Source: Chthoniobacterales bacterium (GTDB lineage: Bacteria > Verrucomicrobiota > Verrucomicrobiia > Chthoniobacterales > UBA10450). Taken from it: a stretch of 64,000 bases of DNA. The stretch lies in NCBI GenBank assembly GCA_013821455.1, contig JACDGS010000018.1, positions 1 through 64,000 of the forward strand. Direction: 5' to 3'. The position numbers and the translations under genes are program-made. Below, one piece after another: positions 25,647 through 34,108 of the stretch; positions within the stretch are counted from its first letter, which is position 1, and each line of letters begins with the position of its first letter. The notes under the pieces are model-generated. The model made no database searches. It had not been told where the DNA came from and saw only the letters and a program-made list of their open reading frames with translations.

Positions 25647-26657
25647 TTGCGCCTCGCCGCCTCTTCCATCCTCGTGCAAGAAACCGCCACCTCGCTCGCC
25701 ATCTATCACGAGCATCCGCTCTGGTTCCGTCCGCTCTTCGCCGAGCTCGATCGTCGCGGCATTTCCTACGAAACGATCGACGCGAATCGGCCCTTCTTTT
25801 TCGACCCGGCGGAAACCACGCGCCGCTATTCCGTTTTCTTCAACCGCATGAGTCCATCCGCCTATTTGCGCGACGGCGGCAGTGCGATTTTCCACACCTT
25901 AAATTTGCTCGCGCATCTCGAACGGCTTGGCACTCGCGTCATCAACGGCGTGCGCTCATTCACCTACGAAATTTCAAAAGCGCGCCAGTTGACACTCCTC
26001 GCCGAACTTGGTTTGCCGGGCCCGCGCAGCCGCGTCATCCATCGCGCCGCGGATGCGCGCGCGGCAACTGAAGGCTTGCGTTTTCCGATCGTGGTGAAGG
26101 CGAATATCGGCGGCAGCGGCGCCGGGATCGTGCGCTACGATTCGTTAGGCGAATTAACCGCGACCGTGCGCAGCAATTCGATTGACCTAGGCCTCGATCA
26201 CGTCGCGCTCGTGCAGGAATACGTGCCCGCGCGCGACGGCCATATCACGCGCGTCGAGACGCTAGGCGGCAAATTTCTCTACGCGATTAACGTCTTCCCC
26301 GAAGCGGGAAGTTTCGATCTCTGTCCCGCTGATGCCTGCCAAACCAAAGACGGCGCCGAGCTGGAACGCACAGCCACCTCCGGTTGCCTGATCGATGGGC
26401 CGAAGCGCGGGTTGCGCGTGGAAGGCACTGATGTGCCTAACGACGTCCGCGAAGCCTGCGAGCAAATTGCGCAGCGCGCCGTTATCGACGTCGGCGGGAT
26501 CGAATCGATGATCGACGATCGTGACGGCAGCCGCCTTTATTACGACATCAACGCGCTCTCTAATTTTGTGGCTGACGCACCGCGCGTCATTGGCTTCGAT
26601 CCACACGCGAAGCTCGTCGATTTTCTGGAGTCGGAGCTGAACCGATCCCGCTCATGA
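25647..26657 (+). CDS. ATP-grasp ligase-like protein (RimK type)
   Basis: The 336-residue protein shows an ATP-grasp core: LTLLAELGLPGPRSRVIH, FPIVVKANIGGSGAGIVRY (ATP-binding Lys and Gly-rich loop), VALVQEYVPARDGHITRVET and the Mg-binding end YYDINALSNFVADAP. Such enzymes couple a carboxylate to an amine; the substrate is unknown. The N-terminal half has the RimK/glutathione-synthetase-like pre-ATP-grasp layout (FNRMSPSAYLRDGG). The start is a TTG in the track; other starts (GTG nine codons in) are possible. It stands alone between two repeats. Confidence 0.78.
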   Translation: MRLAASSILVQETATSLAIYHEHPLWFRPLFAELDRRGISYETIDANRPFFFDPAETTRRYSVFFNRMSPSAYLRDGGSAIFHTLNLLAHLERLGTRVINGVRSFTYEISKARQLTLLAELGLPGPRSRVIHRAADARAATEGLRFPIVVKANIGGSGAGIVRYDSLGELTATVRSNSIDLGLDHVALVQEYVPARDGHITRVETLGGKFLYAINVFPEAGSFDLCPADACQTKDGAELERTATSGCLIDGPKRGLRVEGTDVPNDVREACEQIAQRAVIDVGGIESMIDDRDGSRLYYDINALSNFVADAPRVIGFDPHAKLVDFLESELNRSRS

Positions 26658-26677
26658 TTGTTGGCCCTAACCAAGTT

Positions 26678-26791
26678 GTCATCCCGAGTGGAGCGAGGGA
26701 CCCCGCAAGCGTCCCTCGACGCTGCTTTCGAAGGGAAGGCAGAGCAACGCCTGCGGGGTCCTTCGCCGCGCTGCGCCGGCTCAGGATGACA
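26678..26791. repeat. Hairpin repeat family A, copy 6
   Basis: Ends TTGTCATCCCGAGTGG and GGCTCAGGATGACA; inner arms GAGGGACCCCGCAAGCG and CGCCTGCGGGGTCCTTCG pair almost perfectly. Located between the ATP-grasp and LLM monooxygenase genes. Confidence 0.9.
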
Positions 26792-26811
26792 ATGCGGCTC
26801 GCCTAACGAAT

Positions 26812-27849
26812 ATGCGCTACGGTTACTGGCTCCCGGTTTTCGGCGGATGGCTGCGCAATGTGCCTAACGAGGGCATGGAAGCGTCGTGGGATTACGTCCG
26901 CCGCCTCGCCTGTCGCAGTGAAGAAATCGGCTACGACCTTACCCTCGTGGCCGAGCTAAACCTGAACGACATCAAAGGCGCGGGCGCACCTACGCTGGAT
27001 GCCTGGAGCACCGCCGCCGCACTCATGGCCGTGACGAAACGCCTGGAGTTCATGGTCGCGGTGCGCCCCACTTTCCACGCCCCCGCGCTGCTCGCGAAAC
27101 AGGCCGCAAACATCGACCAGATCGGCGGCCCGGGCCGGCTCTCGCTGAACGTCGTCAGCTCGTGGTGGGCCGACGAAGCGAAAAAATACGGAGTCCATTT
27201 CGAGCAGCACGATGATCGTTATGCGCGCACCGCGGAGTGGCTCGATGTCGTCGATGGCATGTGGAAAGAGGACCGTTTTTCCTACTCCGGAAAATTTTAT
27301 CAAATCGAAGATTCCTTCATGAGTCCGAAGCCGGCCACGCAGCCTCGGCCGGTGATTTATGCCGGCGGCGAATCGGAAGCGGCGAAAAATCTCATCGCGC
27401 AAAAGTGCGACGCCTTCGTTATGCACGGCGATCCTCCGGCGAAGATTCGCGAAAAAATTGCGGAGATGTCGGAGCGCCGCGAACGGCTCGGATTGCCGCG
27501 GATGCAATTTGGCATCGCGGCCTACGCGATCGTGCGAGACACCGAGCGCGAAGCGCAAGCCGAGCTTGCGCGTATCACCGACGTGCAATCATCCGCGGCG
27601 GGCTATGGCAACTATCAGCAATGGCTTGCCGGCACGAAGCTCGAAGGCCAGATGTCGATCGACGAGTATTCCGTCTCCAATCGCGGTCTGCGCCCGAATT
27701 TAATCGGCACGGCGGAAGCCGTCCGCGAGCGCATCGACGAATTCGCTGAGGCGGGGGTCGATCTCCTGTTGCTGCAATCCAGCCCGCAACGCGAGGAGAT
27801 GGAGCGCTTTGCCGCGGAAGTAATTCGTGCGCCGAGCGCGGGCGTGTGA
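26812..27849 (+). CDS. LLM-class flavin monooxygenase (alkanesulfonate/dimethylsulfone monooxygenase-like)
   Basis: The 345-residue bacterial-luciferase-fold enzyme uses reduced flavin and oxygen. It resembles the SsuD/SfnG branch: YGYWLPVFGGWLRN at the N-terminus, RLEFMVAVRPTFHAPALLAKQAANIDQIGGPGRLSLNVVSSWW, YSGKFYQIEDSFMSPKP and PVIYAGGESEAAKNLIAQKCDAFVMHGD. That branch desulfonates alkanesulfonates or oxidises dimethylsulfone for sulfur supply; the exact substrate is inference. The ATG follows a GCCTAACGA word by two bases. No ssu transporter is adjacent. Confidence 0.85.
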   Translation: MRYGYWLPVFGGWLRNVPNEGMEASWDYVRRLACRSEEIGYDLTLVAELNLNDIKGAGAPTLDAWSTAAALMAVTKRLEFMVAVRPTFHAPALLAKQAANIDQIGGPGRLSLNVVSSWWADEAKKYGVHFEQHDDRYARTAEWLDVVDGMWKEDRFSYSGKFYQIEDSFMSPKPATQPRPVIYAGGESEAAKNLIAQKCDAFVMHGDPPAKIREKIAEMSERRERLGLPRMQFGIAAYAIVRDTEREAQAELARITDVQSSAAGYGNYQQWLAGTKLEGQMSIDEYSVSNRGLRPNLIGTAEAVRERIDEFAEAGVDLLLLQSSPQREEMERFAAEVIRAPSAGV

Positions 27850-27860
27850 GCCGCAATCAA

Positions 27861-27925
27861 GCCGTCTTTCCGAGCAGAGTGAAGCGCAGCGTTACAGGCT
27901 GCGCTGCGCTGCGCTCGGGATGACA
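27861..27925. repeat. Hairpin repeat family A, copy 7 (degenerate), overlapping the prmA start
   Basis: A short copy with a damaged left end (GCCGTCTTTCCGAGCAGAG) and an intact right end (CGCTCGGGATGACA). Its inner part GAAGCGCAGC pairs with GCTGCGCTGC. The terminal ATG of GGGATGACA is the best start codon of the downstream gene, so the repeat appears to have been co-opted. Confidence 0.75.
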
Positions 27926-28759
27926 ATTTTTTTATGGCAACGGAGGGCGGGCGCCGAGTGGTGCCACGCGCACGAGCAGCTTCTGCAGGAGATGGCCCCG
28001 GGCCAGCTGGCGATCATTCATCGGCCGGGCCAACGGCGCCATCTCGCGCAGATTTTCTGCCGGAGAAAGCGCGAGGCCTTCGCCTTCCAATCGCGATTTG
28101 GCGGGACAGTGGAAAAGCTCCCGCCAGGCTGGGCAAAACAATTTTTGCTCCCACCTCCAGGCAAGCCCTTACGCGTCGGCGCACGCCTGCGCATCAGCGC
28201 GGCCGTGCAGCCGGATTCGCCTAACGACTTGATCATTCCAGCAGCCGGCGCGTTCGGCACGGGCGAGCACGCCACGACCGCGATGTCCCTGCGCCTGCTC
28301 GAAGAAGCGACGCGCGGCCTTTCGTTAGGCTGGAAAGCGCTCGATGCCGGGACGGGCACCGGAATCCTCGCGCTGGCAGCGCGCCGCTTCGGCGCTGACT
28401 CGGTGGTCGGTTTGGATGACGATCCGCGGGCGGTGGCACACGCGCGCGCGAATGCACGCCAGAACAAAATCCGCGGCGCCACATTCCTCACGCGCGATCT
28501 GCTGCGCTGGAAATCGCGCCAGCGCTTCGACCTCATCACCGCGAATCTTTTCAGCGAACTGCTCATTTCCGCGCTGCCGATTTTTTGCCACTGCCTAACG
28601 AAAAACGGCTGCCTGATTCTTTCGGGAATTTTGCGCACGCAAGCGGACGAGGTTATCGACTCGTTAGGCAAATTCGGCTTCCACCTCGAGATAAAACGCC
28701 GGCGCGGCAAATGGGTCGCCCTCCTCGCCACCCGCAAAAGCAAGTTGAAGCGTCGTTAG
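27920..28759 (+). CDS. prmA: Ribosomal protein L11 methyltransferase-like
   Basis: The 279-residue SAM-dependent methyltransferase would methylate ribosomal protein L11. The core is GAFGTGEHATTAMSLRLLEE, ALDAGTGTGILALAARRFGA (SAM site), GLDDDPRAVAHARANARQN, FDLITANLFSELLI (NPPF-like ANLF) and CLILSGILRTQADEV, all as in PrmA. The N-terminal part (FLWQRRAGAEW) matches the PrmA substrate-binding domain poorly. The only reasonable start is the ATG at the end of a family A repeat (GGGATGACA), because the next Met lies inside the conserved region. Ribosome-binding site is not obvious. Confidence 0.85.
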   Translation: MTIFLWQRRAGAEWCHAHEQLLQEMAPGQLAIIHRPGQRRHLAQIFCRRKREAFAFQSRFGGTVEKLPPGWAKQFLLPPPGKPLRVGARLRISAAVQPDSPNDLIIPAAGAFGTGEHATTAMSLRLLEEATRGLSLGWKALDAGTGTGILALAARRFGADSVVGLDDDPRAVAHARANARQNKIRGATFLTRDLLRWKSRQRFDLITANLFSELLISALPIFCHCLTKNGCLILSGILRTQADEVIDSLGKFGFHLEIKRRRGKWVALLATRKSKLKRR

Positions 28760-28835
28760 CCGACGGCTACCTTCTCCGTCCGATCGGCTTCCGCTTTCCC
28801 CCGACTCCCATTTCGCGCCGCCGCTTCGTTATCTT

Positions 28836-29912
28836 ATGCCGTCCGAAGAACTTTCTTATGTCATCGTCACCCCGCACTCGATCCGCAAATCGCGCACGGG
28901 CGGCATCGTTTCGCGACTCATCTCGCGCACTGGCCTCGATTTGATTTGCGGCCGCATGTTCGCGCCGAACGCGGAACTCGTTAGGCGCTATGCCGAGACG
29001 ATCGTGACCGAAACCGACCCAAGGCACCGCGCCACCCAGGAATTGATTCGCGAATACGTCCTGAAAAATTTCACCGGCGCGGCGAATGGGCAGCGCGCCC
29101 GCGTCATGCTGCTGGTTTTTCGGGGCGAGGATGCAATCCACAAAATCCAGAATGCGGTCGGCCACATCGTGCACGAACGGACGAGCGGCGAAACCATCCG
29201 AGATACTTATGGCGATTACATCGCGGGCGCCGCTGGAGCAGTGACCTATTTCGAGCCCGGCGTTCTCGCCGCCTTCGACGCCGCCGCGATCGAGCGCGAC
29301 CTGAAATTGTGGGCGGAGTTTTCCGATAGCGACGGCGGCATCATCGATGACGTGATCGAGTTCCCGGCGGGCGCGGCGGTTGAAAAAACTCTCGTCCTGA
29401 TCAAGCCGGATAATTTCAAATTTCCGAACTCGCGCCCTGGCGGAGTAATCGAAGTTTTCTCGCGCAGCGGGCTCTACATCGTCGGCTTCAAAGTCCATCG
29501 CATGAGCGTGGCGCAGGCGGAGGAGTTCTACGGTCCCGTGCTCGATGTTTTGGAAGATAAACTCGGGGCCGAGAAAGGTCGCGGCGCGTGGGAGGATATC
29601 GTCGAGTTCATGTCCGGTGGACGTCCGAGCACGATCGGCGCGGACCGGCGCGGCGAACCGGGCACCGAAAAATGCATCGCACTCGTTTACCAGGGGATCG
29701 ATGCGGTGCGAAAAATCCGCGAAGTCCTCGGCCCGACCGATCCGAGCAAGGCGCCTCCGGGTTCGATCCGAAAGGAATTTGGCCAGACGATCATGGTCAA
29801 CGCGGCGCATGCTTCCGACTCCGCGGAGAACGCGAAACGCGAGATGGAAATCGTGCAGGTGCGCGAGAACAACCTGAAACCTTTGATTGAAAACTTCTAT
29901 GCCCGCTCCTAG
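28836..29912 (+). CDS. ndk: Double-domain nucleoside diphosphate kinase
   Basis: At 358 residues the protein is more than twice the usual length (about 140). Both halves have the NDK fold. The first (SYVIVTPHSIRKSRTGGIVSRLISRTGL ... HIVHERTSGETIRDTYG) lacks the NxxHGSD active-site motif. The second (EKTLVLIKPDNFKFPNSRPGGVIEVF ... SGGRP ... GSIRKEFGQTIMVNAAHASDS) retains the catalytic His, with ASDS in place of the common GSDS. The active half would balance NTP pools; the first may be structural or regulatory. It lies in the same direction as the aminotransferase gene. Confidence 0.87.
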   Translation: MPSEELSYVIVTPHSIRKSRTGGIVSRLISRTGLDLICGRMFAPNAELVRRYAETIVTETDPRHRATQELIREYVLKNFTGAANGQRARVMLLVFRGEDAIHKIQNAVGHIVHERTSGETIRDTYGDYIAGAAGAVTYFEPGVLAAFDAAAIERDLKLWAEFSDSDGGIIDDVIEFPAGAAVEKTLVLIKPDNFKFPNSRPGGVIEVFSRSGLYIVGFKVHRMSVAQAEEFYGPVLDVLEDKLGAEKGRGAWEDIVEFMSGGRPSTIGADRRGEPGTEKCIALVYQGIDAVRKIREVLGPTDPSKAPPGSIRKEFGQTIMVNAAHASDSAENAKREMEIVQVRENNLKPLIENFYARS

Positions 29913-29954
29913 CTTGCGCTCCCTTTTTGGGGAAACATTTTGAACACTCTCGCC

Positions 29955-31118
29955 ATGGAAATCTCGACCCGCGCAGCACAACTCACTCCGTCGCTCACCC
30001 TCTCGATCGACAGCAAAGCGAAAGCGATGAAAGCCGAGGGCATCGACATCTGCGGTTTCGGCGCGGGCGAGCCGGATTTCGATACGCCGGAGCACATTAA
30101 GCAAGCGGCGATTGCCGCGCTCGAGGCGGGATTCACGAAATACACGCCGAGCTCGGGTCTTCCGGAACTTCGCGAAGCAATCTCGAAAAAATTCGAAACC
30201 GACAACGGCCTCGAATATCGCCCGAGCCAGATCATCGTGAGCAACGGCGCGAAGCATTCCTGTTACAACGCCATCCTCGCGACCTGCGAAGCGGGCGACG
30301 AAGTGATCATCCCCTCGCCTTACTGGGTGAGTTATCCGGACATGGTGCGGCTCGCCGGCGCCGAGCCCGTGATCGTGCAGACGAGCGAGCGCCACGGCTG
30401 GAAAATGTCCGCGGCGGAATTCGAAAACGCCATGACGCCGCGCACGAAGATGGTGATTATGAATTCGCCTAACAATCCCAGCGGCGCGGTTTACACGCGG
30501 GAGGAATTGGAAAAGATCGTCGAGGTCGCGGCGGAAGAGGACATCTACATTTTGTCCGACGAAATTTACGAGAAACTCATTTACGACGACGCCAAACACG
30601 TCAGCATCGCCTCGCTCTCAAAGCAGGCCTACGACCTCACGATCACGGTCAACGGCTTCAGCAAATCCTACGCGATGACCGGTTGGCGCCTCGGCTACAT
30701 GGGCGCGCCGGAAGCGATCGCGAAGGCGGTTGATTCCATCCAAAGCCACAGCACCTCGAACCCCTGCTCCTTCGCGCAGAAGGGCGCGATCGCCGCGCTT
30801 AAGGGCGATCAGCAACCGCTCTCCGACATGCATGACGAGTTCGATATGCGGCGCAATTACATGTTCGATCGCATCTCGAAGATCGCGAACATCACCGCGG
30901 TAAAACCGAATGGCGCCTTCTATATTTTGGTCAACATTAGCCAGCTCGGATTGACCTCGCAGAATTTCGCCGATCGCCTGCTCAGTAAAGCGAGCGTCGC
31001 CGTGATTCCGGGCATCGCGTTCGGCGACGACCGCACGATTCGTCTCAGCTACGCGACCAGCATCGACGTGATCAAAAAAGGGCTGGACCGCTTCCAGGAT
31101 TTTTGTCGCACGCTCTAA
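29955..31118 (+). CDS. Class I PLP-dependent aminotransferase (aspartate/aromatic type)
   Basis: The 387-residue fold-type I enzyme shows ICGFGAGEPDFDTPEHIKQAA, YTPSSGLPELREAI, MNSPNNPSGAVYTREEL, YILSDEIYEKLIYD and the PLP-lysine motif NGFSKSYAMTGWRLGYM, ending with GAFYILVNISQLGLTSQ and GIAFGDDRTIRLSYA. This is the aspartate aminotransferase (AspC-like, thermophilic subtype Ib) pattern, transferring amino groups between Asp/Glu or aromatic amino acids. The track starts at a TTG five codons earlier; I prefer the ATG. A spacer of 36 bp after ndk suggests cotranscription. Confidence 0.9.
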   Translation: MEISTRAAQLTPSLTLSIDSKAKAMKAEGIDICGFGAGEPDFDTPEHIKQAAIAALEAGFTKYTPSSGLPELREAISKKFETDNGLEYRPSQIIVSNGAKHSCYNAILATCEAGDEVIIPSPYWVSYPDMVRLAGAEPVIVQTSERHGWKMSAAEFENAMTPRTKMVIMNSPNNPSGAVYTREELEKIVEVAAEEDIYILSDEIYEKLIYDDAKHVSIASLSKQAYDLTITVNGFSKSYAMTGWRLGYMGAPEAIAKAVDSIQSHSTSNPCSFAQKGAIAALKGDQQPLSDMHDEFDMRRNYMFDRISKIANITAVKPNGAFYILVNISQLGLTSQNFADRLLSKASVAVIPGIAFGDDRTIRLSYATSIDVIKKGLDRFQDFCRTL

Positions 31119-31151
31119 GCGGAGAGGCGTGGAAAAACGCGCCACCATCTT

Positions 31152-31263
31152 TTGTCATCCCGAGCGAAACGAGGGACCCCGCAAGCGTCTCACGGCGTCA
31201 ATGGCAGACGGCGCCCTGTGTAATACGAGGGGTCCTTCGCCGTCTGCGCGGCTCAGGATGACA
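31152..31263. repeat. Hairpin repeat family A, copy 8
   Basis: Ends TTGTCATCCCGAGCGAAAC and GCGGCTCAGGATGACA; the left arm GAGGGACCCCGCAAGCG is intact while the right arm (GAGGGGTCCTTCG) is partly changed. It lies between the aminotransferase and GH57 genes and overlaps neither. Confidence 0.88.
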
Positions 31264-31268
31264 AACCC

Positions 31269-32849
31269 GTGAGCGGTAGCGCGGGTTCACTCGCCCTCCT
31301 CCTCCACGCCCATCTCCCATTCGTTAGGCATCCGGAGCACGAGCACTTCCTCGAGGAGGACTGGCTCTTCGAAGCCATCACCGAAAGTTACCTCCCCCTT
31401 CTCCGGATGTTGCGTCGGCTGGCGGACGAGGCTGTGCCCTTTCGCCTAACGATCTCGCTCACACCGACTCTCTGCGCGATGCTGCGCGACGAACTGCTCC
31501 GGCAAAGATACCTGCGTTACCTCGAGCGCCTCATCGCGCTCGCCCGCCACGAGATCGAGCGCAATCGCGATCATGCGCAGCTCTTCGCGCTCGCACAGTT
31601 CTACGAAAATTTCTTCACCGAGGCTCGCGGCTTCTTCGCCGAAACACTCGGCGGCGACATCGTTAGGGCATTTCGCGAGCTGCAGGATGCCGGTTACTTG
31701 GAAATAATCGCGAGTGCCGCGACCCACGCGTTTCTACCTCTGCTGCAAAATTTTCCCGAGGCGCAACGCGCGCAAATCCTCCTCGGCTGCGACAGTTACC
31801 GCGAAAACTTTGGTCGTGACCCCAGCGGATTTTGGCTGCCGGAATGCGGCTACAGTTCCGGGCTCGACCTGATTTTGCAGGAGGCGGAGATCCGCTGGTT
31901 CGTGGTTGATGCGCACGGTTTGATGTTTGCCCGCCCGCAACCGCGCGGCGTTTTTTTTGCGCCGTGTTACACCCCGGCGGGGCCGGCTGCATTCGCGCGC
32001 GATCGCGAATCGAGCCAGCAAGTTTGGAGCGCCGAAGCCGGTTACCCGGGCGATCCGGTCTATCGCGATTTCTACCGCGACATTGGCTACGATCGCTCGG
32101 AAGCGGAGCTTGGCGCATTCGTTAGGCCAGAAGGCGTGCGAAAATTCAGCGGTATCAAATACCATCGCGTGACGGGCCGCACGGAGGAAAAGGAATTCTA
32201 CGATCCGGCGTGGGCCGACGCTGCCGCGGATGAGCACGCGCAGGATTTTTTTGAGAAACGGCGGGCGCGTTTTCAGGAACTCGCGAGCGACGAGGCGATC
32301 GTTGTCACCCCCTTCGACGCGGAGCTTTTCGGTCACTGGTGGTTTGAAGGTCCGCGCTTCCTTGAAAGCTTTCTGCGCCTAACGACGCGCGAGCCGCGTG
32401 ACTTCCAGCTCACCACGCCGGGCGCATTCCTCGCGACGCATCCGGCGCAGCAAATCGTTAGGCCAAATCCTTCCAGTTGGGGAGAGGACGGCTTCAGCGC
32501 TGTCTGGCTCGATCCGAGCAACGCCTGGATTTATCCACCTTTGCATGCTGCGACTCGCCGCATGACGGAACTCGCGCGCGCTCACCGCGACACCACCGAT
32601 CCGTTGGCGGTGCGGACGTTGCGCCAAACCGCACGCGAACTGCTCCTCGCGCAATCGAGCGACTGGGCGTTCCTGATCAAAAACCGCTCCGCGCGCGAGT
32701 ACGCCAGGGCGCGCACGCGAGAGCATCTGTTGCGCTGCAACCGGCTCGCCGAGCAATTGGAGAACTCTCAGCCCGACGTCGCGTTTCTGGCCGAATGCGA
32801 AGAGCGCACTCCGATCTTCCCCGAATTGGAGTGGCGCTATTATCTTTAG
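31269..32849 (+). CDS. GH57-family 1,4-alpha-glucan branching-type enzyme (DUF1957)
   Basis: The 526-residue protein matches the GH57 branching enzyme group: LALLLHAHLPFVRHPE, EDWLFEAITESYLPLL, RDPSGFWLPECGYSSGLD (WLPE Glu near residue 192, the expected nucleophile) and VVTPFDAELFGHWWFEGPRFLESFL (Asp near 350). The C-terminal part, WAFLIKNRSAREYARART, corresponds to the DUF1957 domain. It would make alpha-1,6 branches in glycogen-like polymers. It starts six bases behind a family A repeat, with GTG as start. Six iterated words are inside the gene, more than in most neighbours. Confidence 0.85.
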   Translation: MSGSAGSLALLLHAHLPFVRHPEHEHFLEEDWLFEAITESYLPLLRMLRRLADEAVPFRLTISLTPTLCAMLRDELLRQRYLRYLERLIALARHEIERNRDHAQLFALAQFYENFFTEARGFFAETLGGDIVRAFRELQDAGYLEIIASAATHAFLPLLQNFPEAQRAQILLGCDSYRENFGRDPSGFWLPECGYSSGLDLILQEAEIRWFVVDAHGLMFARPQPRGVFFAPCYTPAGPAAFARDRESSQQVWSAEAGYPGDPVYRDFYRDIGYDRSEAELGAFVRPEGVRKFSGIKYHRVTGRTEEKEFYDPAWADAAADEHAQDFFEKRRARFQELASDEAIVVTPFDAELFGHWWFEGPRFLESFLRLTTREPRDFQLTTPGAFLATHPAQQIVRPNPSSWGEDGFSAVWLDPSNAWIYPPLHAATRRMTELARAHRDTTDPLAVRTLRQTARELLLAQSSDWAFLIKNRSAREYARARTREHLLRCNRLAEQLENSQPDVAFLAECEERTPIFPELEWRYYL

Positions 32850-32859
32850 TCTCTCCAAA

Positions 32860-34077
32860 ATGCATCGCGCTTATTTCTTCTTCCTTCTCCTACTCGCCGT
32901 CGCGCAAGCTCAGGAAACGCCGTCTGCGACACCAGCCACAACGCCTGCCCTGCGACTCGTTAGGCTGCACTTCGTTCCGCCGCCTTTGGAAGGGACAATC
33001 AGCCTCGGAATCTACGATGCGCACGGCAAGCTGGTGCGAGTCCTTCATCGCGAAGATGCGATTTCCGATTTCACCATCGGCCACGATGCGCTCGAGACGA
33101 CTTGGGATGGAAACGACGACAAAGGGCAGCCTCTTCCCGAAGGAAAATATCGCGCGCGTGGTTTTCTGATCGGCGAGGAAGTGAAAGTCGAAGGCGTCGA
33201 TTATTTTTTCAACGACTGGGTAACGGACGAATCGTCGCCGCACCTCGCGCGCATCTCTCATCTCGGGATGGGTGATAACAAGCTCCTGCTCGAGACCGAA
33301 ACCCCTGCCGGCAAAAGAAGCTTTCTCTTCGATCTCGCGACCGAAAAATTATTCGCGTCCGAACCGCTTGTTCTCACCCAGCCGCCCGCCAGCTCCGCGA
33401 CGCTCGTCGAGCCCGTCGCTTCCGCCAGCGGCAAAGACGGGACGGTTTGGGCGATCGATCACGTCAGCAAAGGTTCCTCCGCCTTGCAGGTCGTGCAGTT
33501 ATCGGCGGAGCCGGCGATTTTGCGGAAGCTCGCCCTTGCCCCGGACGCGCCGCAACCGATCGGCATCGCCGCCTCGCCTAACGAGGATCGGATTTTCCTG
33601 CTCGAAGAATCTCCCGCACTCCAGCGTGTGCGCAGCCTCTCGCTGCAAACGACCAGCACGCCATCGGGAACCGCGGAAGCGGTCTCAGATTGGAAGATTG
33701 ATTTCGAAAAGAAGATCGTCGCGCACGAGAATTTCGCGCTGCGTGACGGCGCACCCGTCGCCGCGCCTAACGACGCTGGCAGTCCGCCGGAACACGTTGC
33801 CTTTGCGTTACGAGAAAATCCCTTGGAAAGAGATCACCGCGGCAGCATCGAGGTGTCGATCGGCTTGGGTGCGGATGGCAGTTTTCTCCAGAGCGCGGAC
33901 GGACTGCCGCTGCGCACGGTGAGTGCGACGCACCATTTGAAACGCGCGCTCCTCGCGCGGCACGGTGAAAGCGCGCTCGATGTTTTTCAGGACGACGGCG
34001 CAGTGGTCGAGCAATTCCGCATCACGAATCTTGCGCAGATGATGGCGTTCGACTGCGGCGAGTTCGAGCTCAAGTAA
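32860..34077 (+). CDS. Secreted protein with FlgD-Ig-like domain
   Basis: The 405-residue product begins with a signal peptide (MHRAYFFFLLLLAVAQAQE). The first folded region (residues 35-110) reads ISLGIYDAHGKLVRVLHRED and TWDGNDDKGQPLPEGKYRARGF, the FlgD-type Ig fold that appears in many secreted Verrucomicrobia/Planctomycetes proteins. The remainder could be a beta-propeller-like part (SGKDGTVWAIDHVSK, IGIAASPNEDRIFLLEE) but the repeats are weak. The function is unknown. It follows the GH57 gene by 10 bp and ends at a strong palindrome shared with the convergent gene. Confidence 0.7.
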   Translation: MHRAYFFFLLLLAVAQAQETPSATPATTPALRLVRLHFVPPPLEGTISLGIYDAHGKLVRVLHREDAISDFTIGHDALETTWDGNDDKGQPLPEGKYRARGFLIGEEVKVEGVDYFFNDWVTDESSPHLARISHLGMGDNKLLLETETPAGKRSFLFDLATEKLFASEPLVLTQPPASSATLVEPVASASGKDGTVWAIDHVSKGSSALQVVQLSAEPAILRKLALAPDAPQPIGIAASPNEDRIFLLEESPALQRVRSLSLQTTSTPSGTAEAVSDWKIDFEKKIVAHENFALRDGAPVAAPNDAGSPPEHVAFALRENPLERDHRGSIEVSIGLGADGSFLQSADGLPLRTVSATHHLKRALLARHGESALDVFQDDGAVVEQFRITNLAQMMAFDCGEFELK

Positions 34078-34082
34078 AACGT

Positions 34083-34100
34083 TCGTTAGGCGCCTAACGA
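34083..34100. terminator. Perfect 18-bp palindrome of two facing iterated words at a convergent junction
   Basis: TCGTTAGGCGCCTAACGA consists of two full 9-mers in opposite orientation, back to back. A second, overlapping pairing (GTTCGTTAG with CTAACGAAC) can also form. It fills the 31-bp space between the stop codons of two convergent genes. Paired uptake sequences in Neisseria and Haemophilus act as terminators in the same position; terminator activity here is inference, and no T-run follows. Confidence 0.6.
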
Positions 34101-34108
34101 CTAACGAA

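Noticed and set aside
28767-30599. Minus-strand ORF of 610 aa
   Set aside because: It is antisense to ndk and the aminotransferase gene, which both have full catalytic motifs, so it is a shadow.
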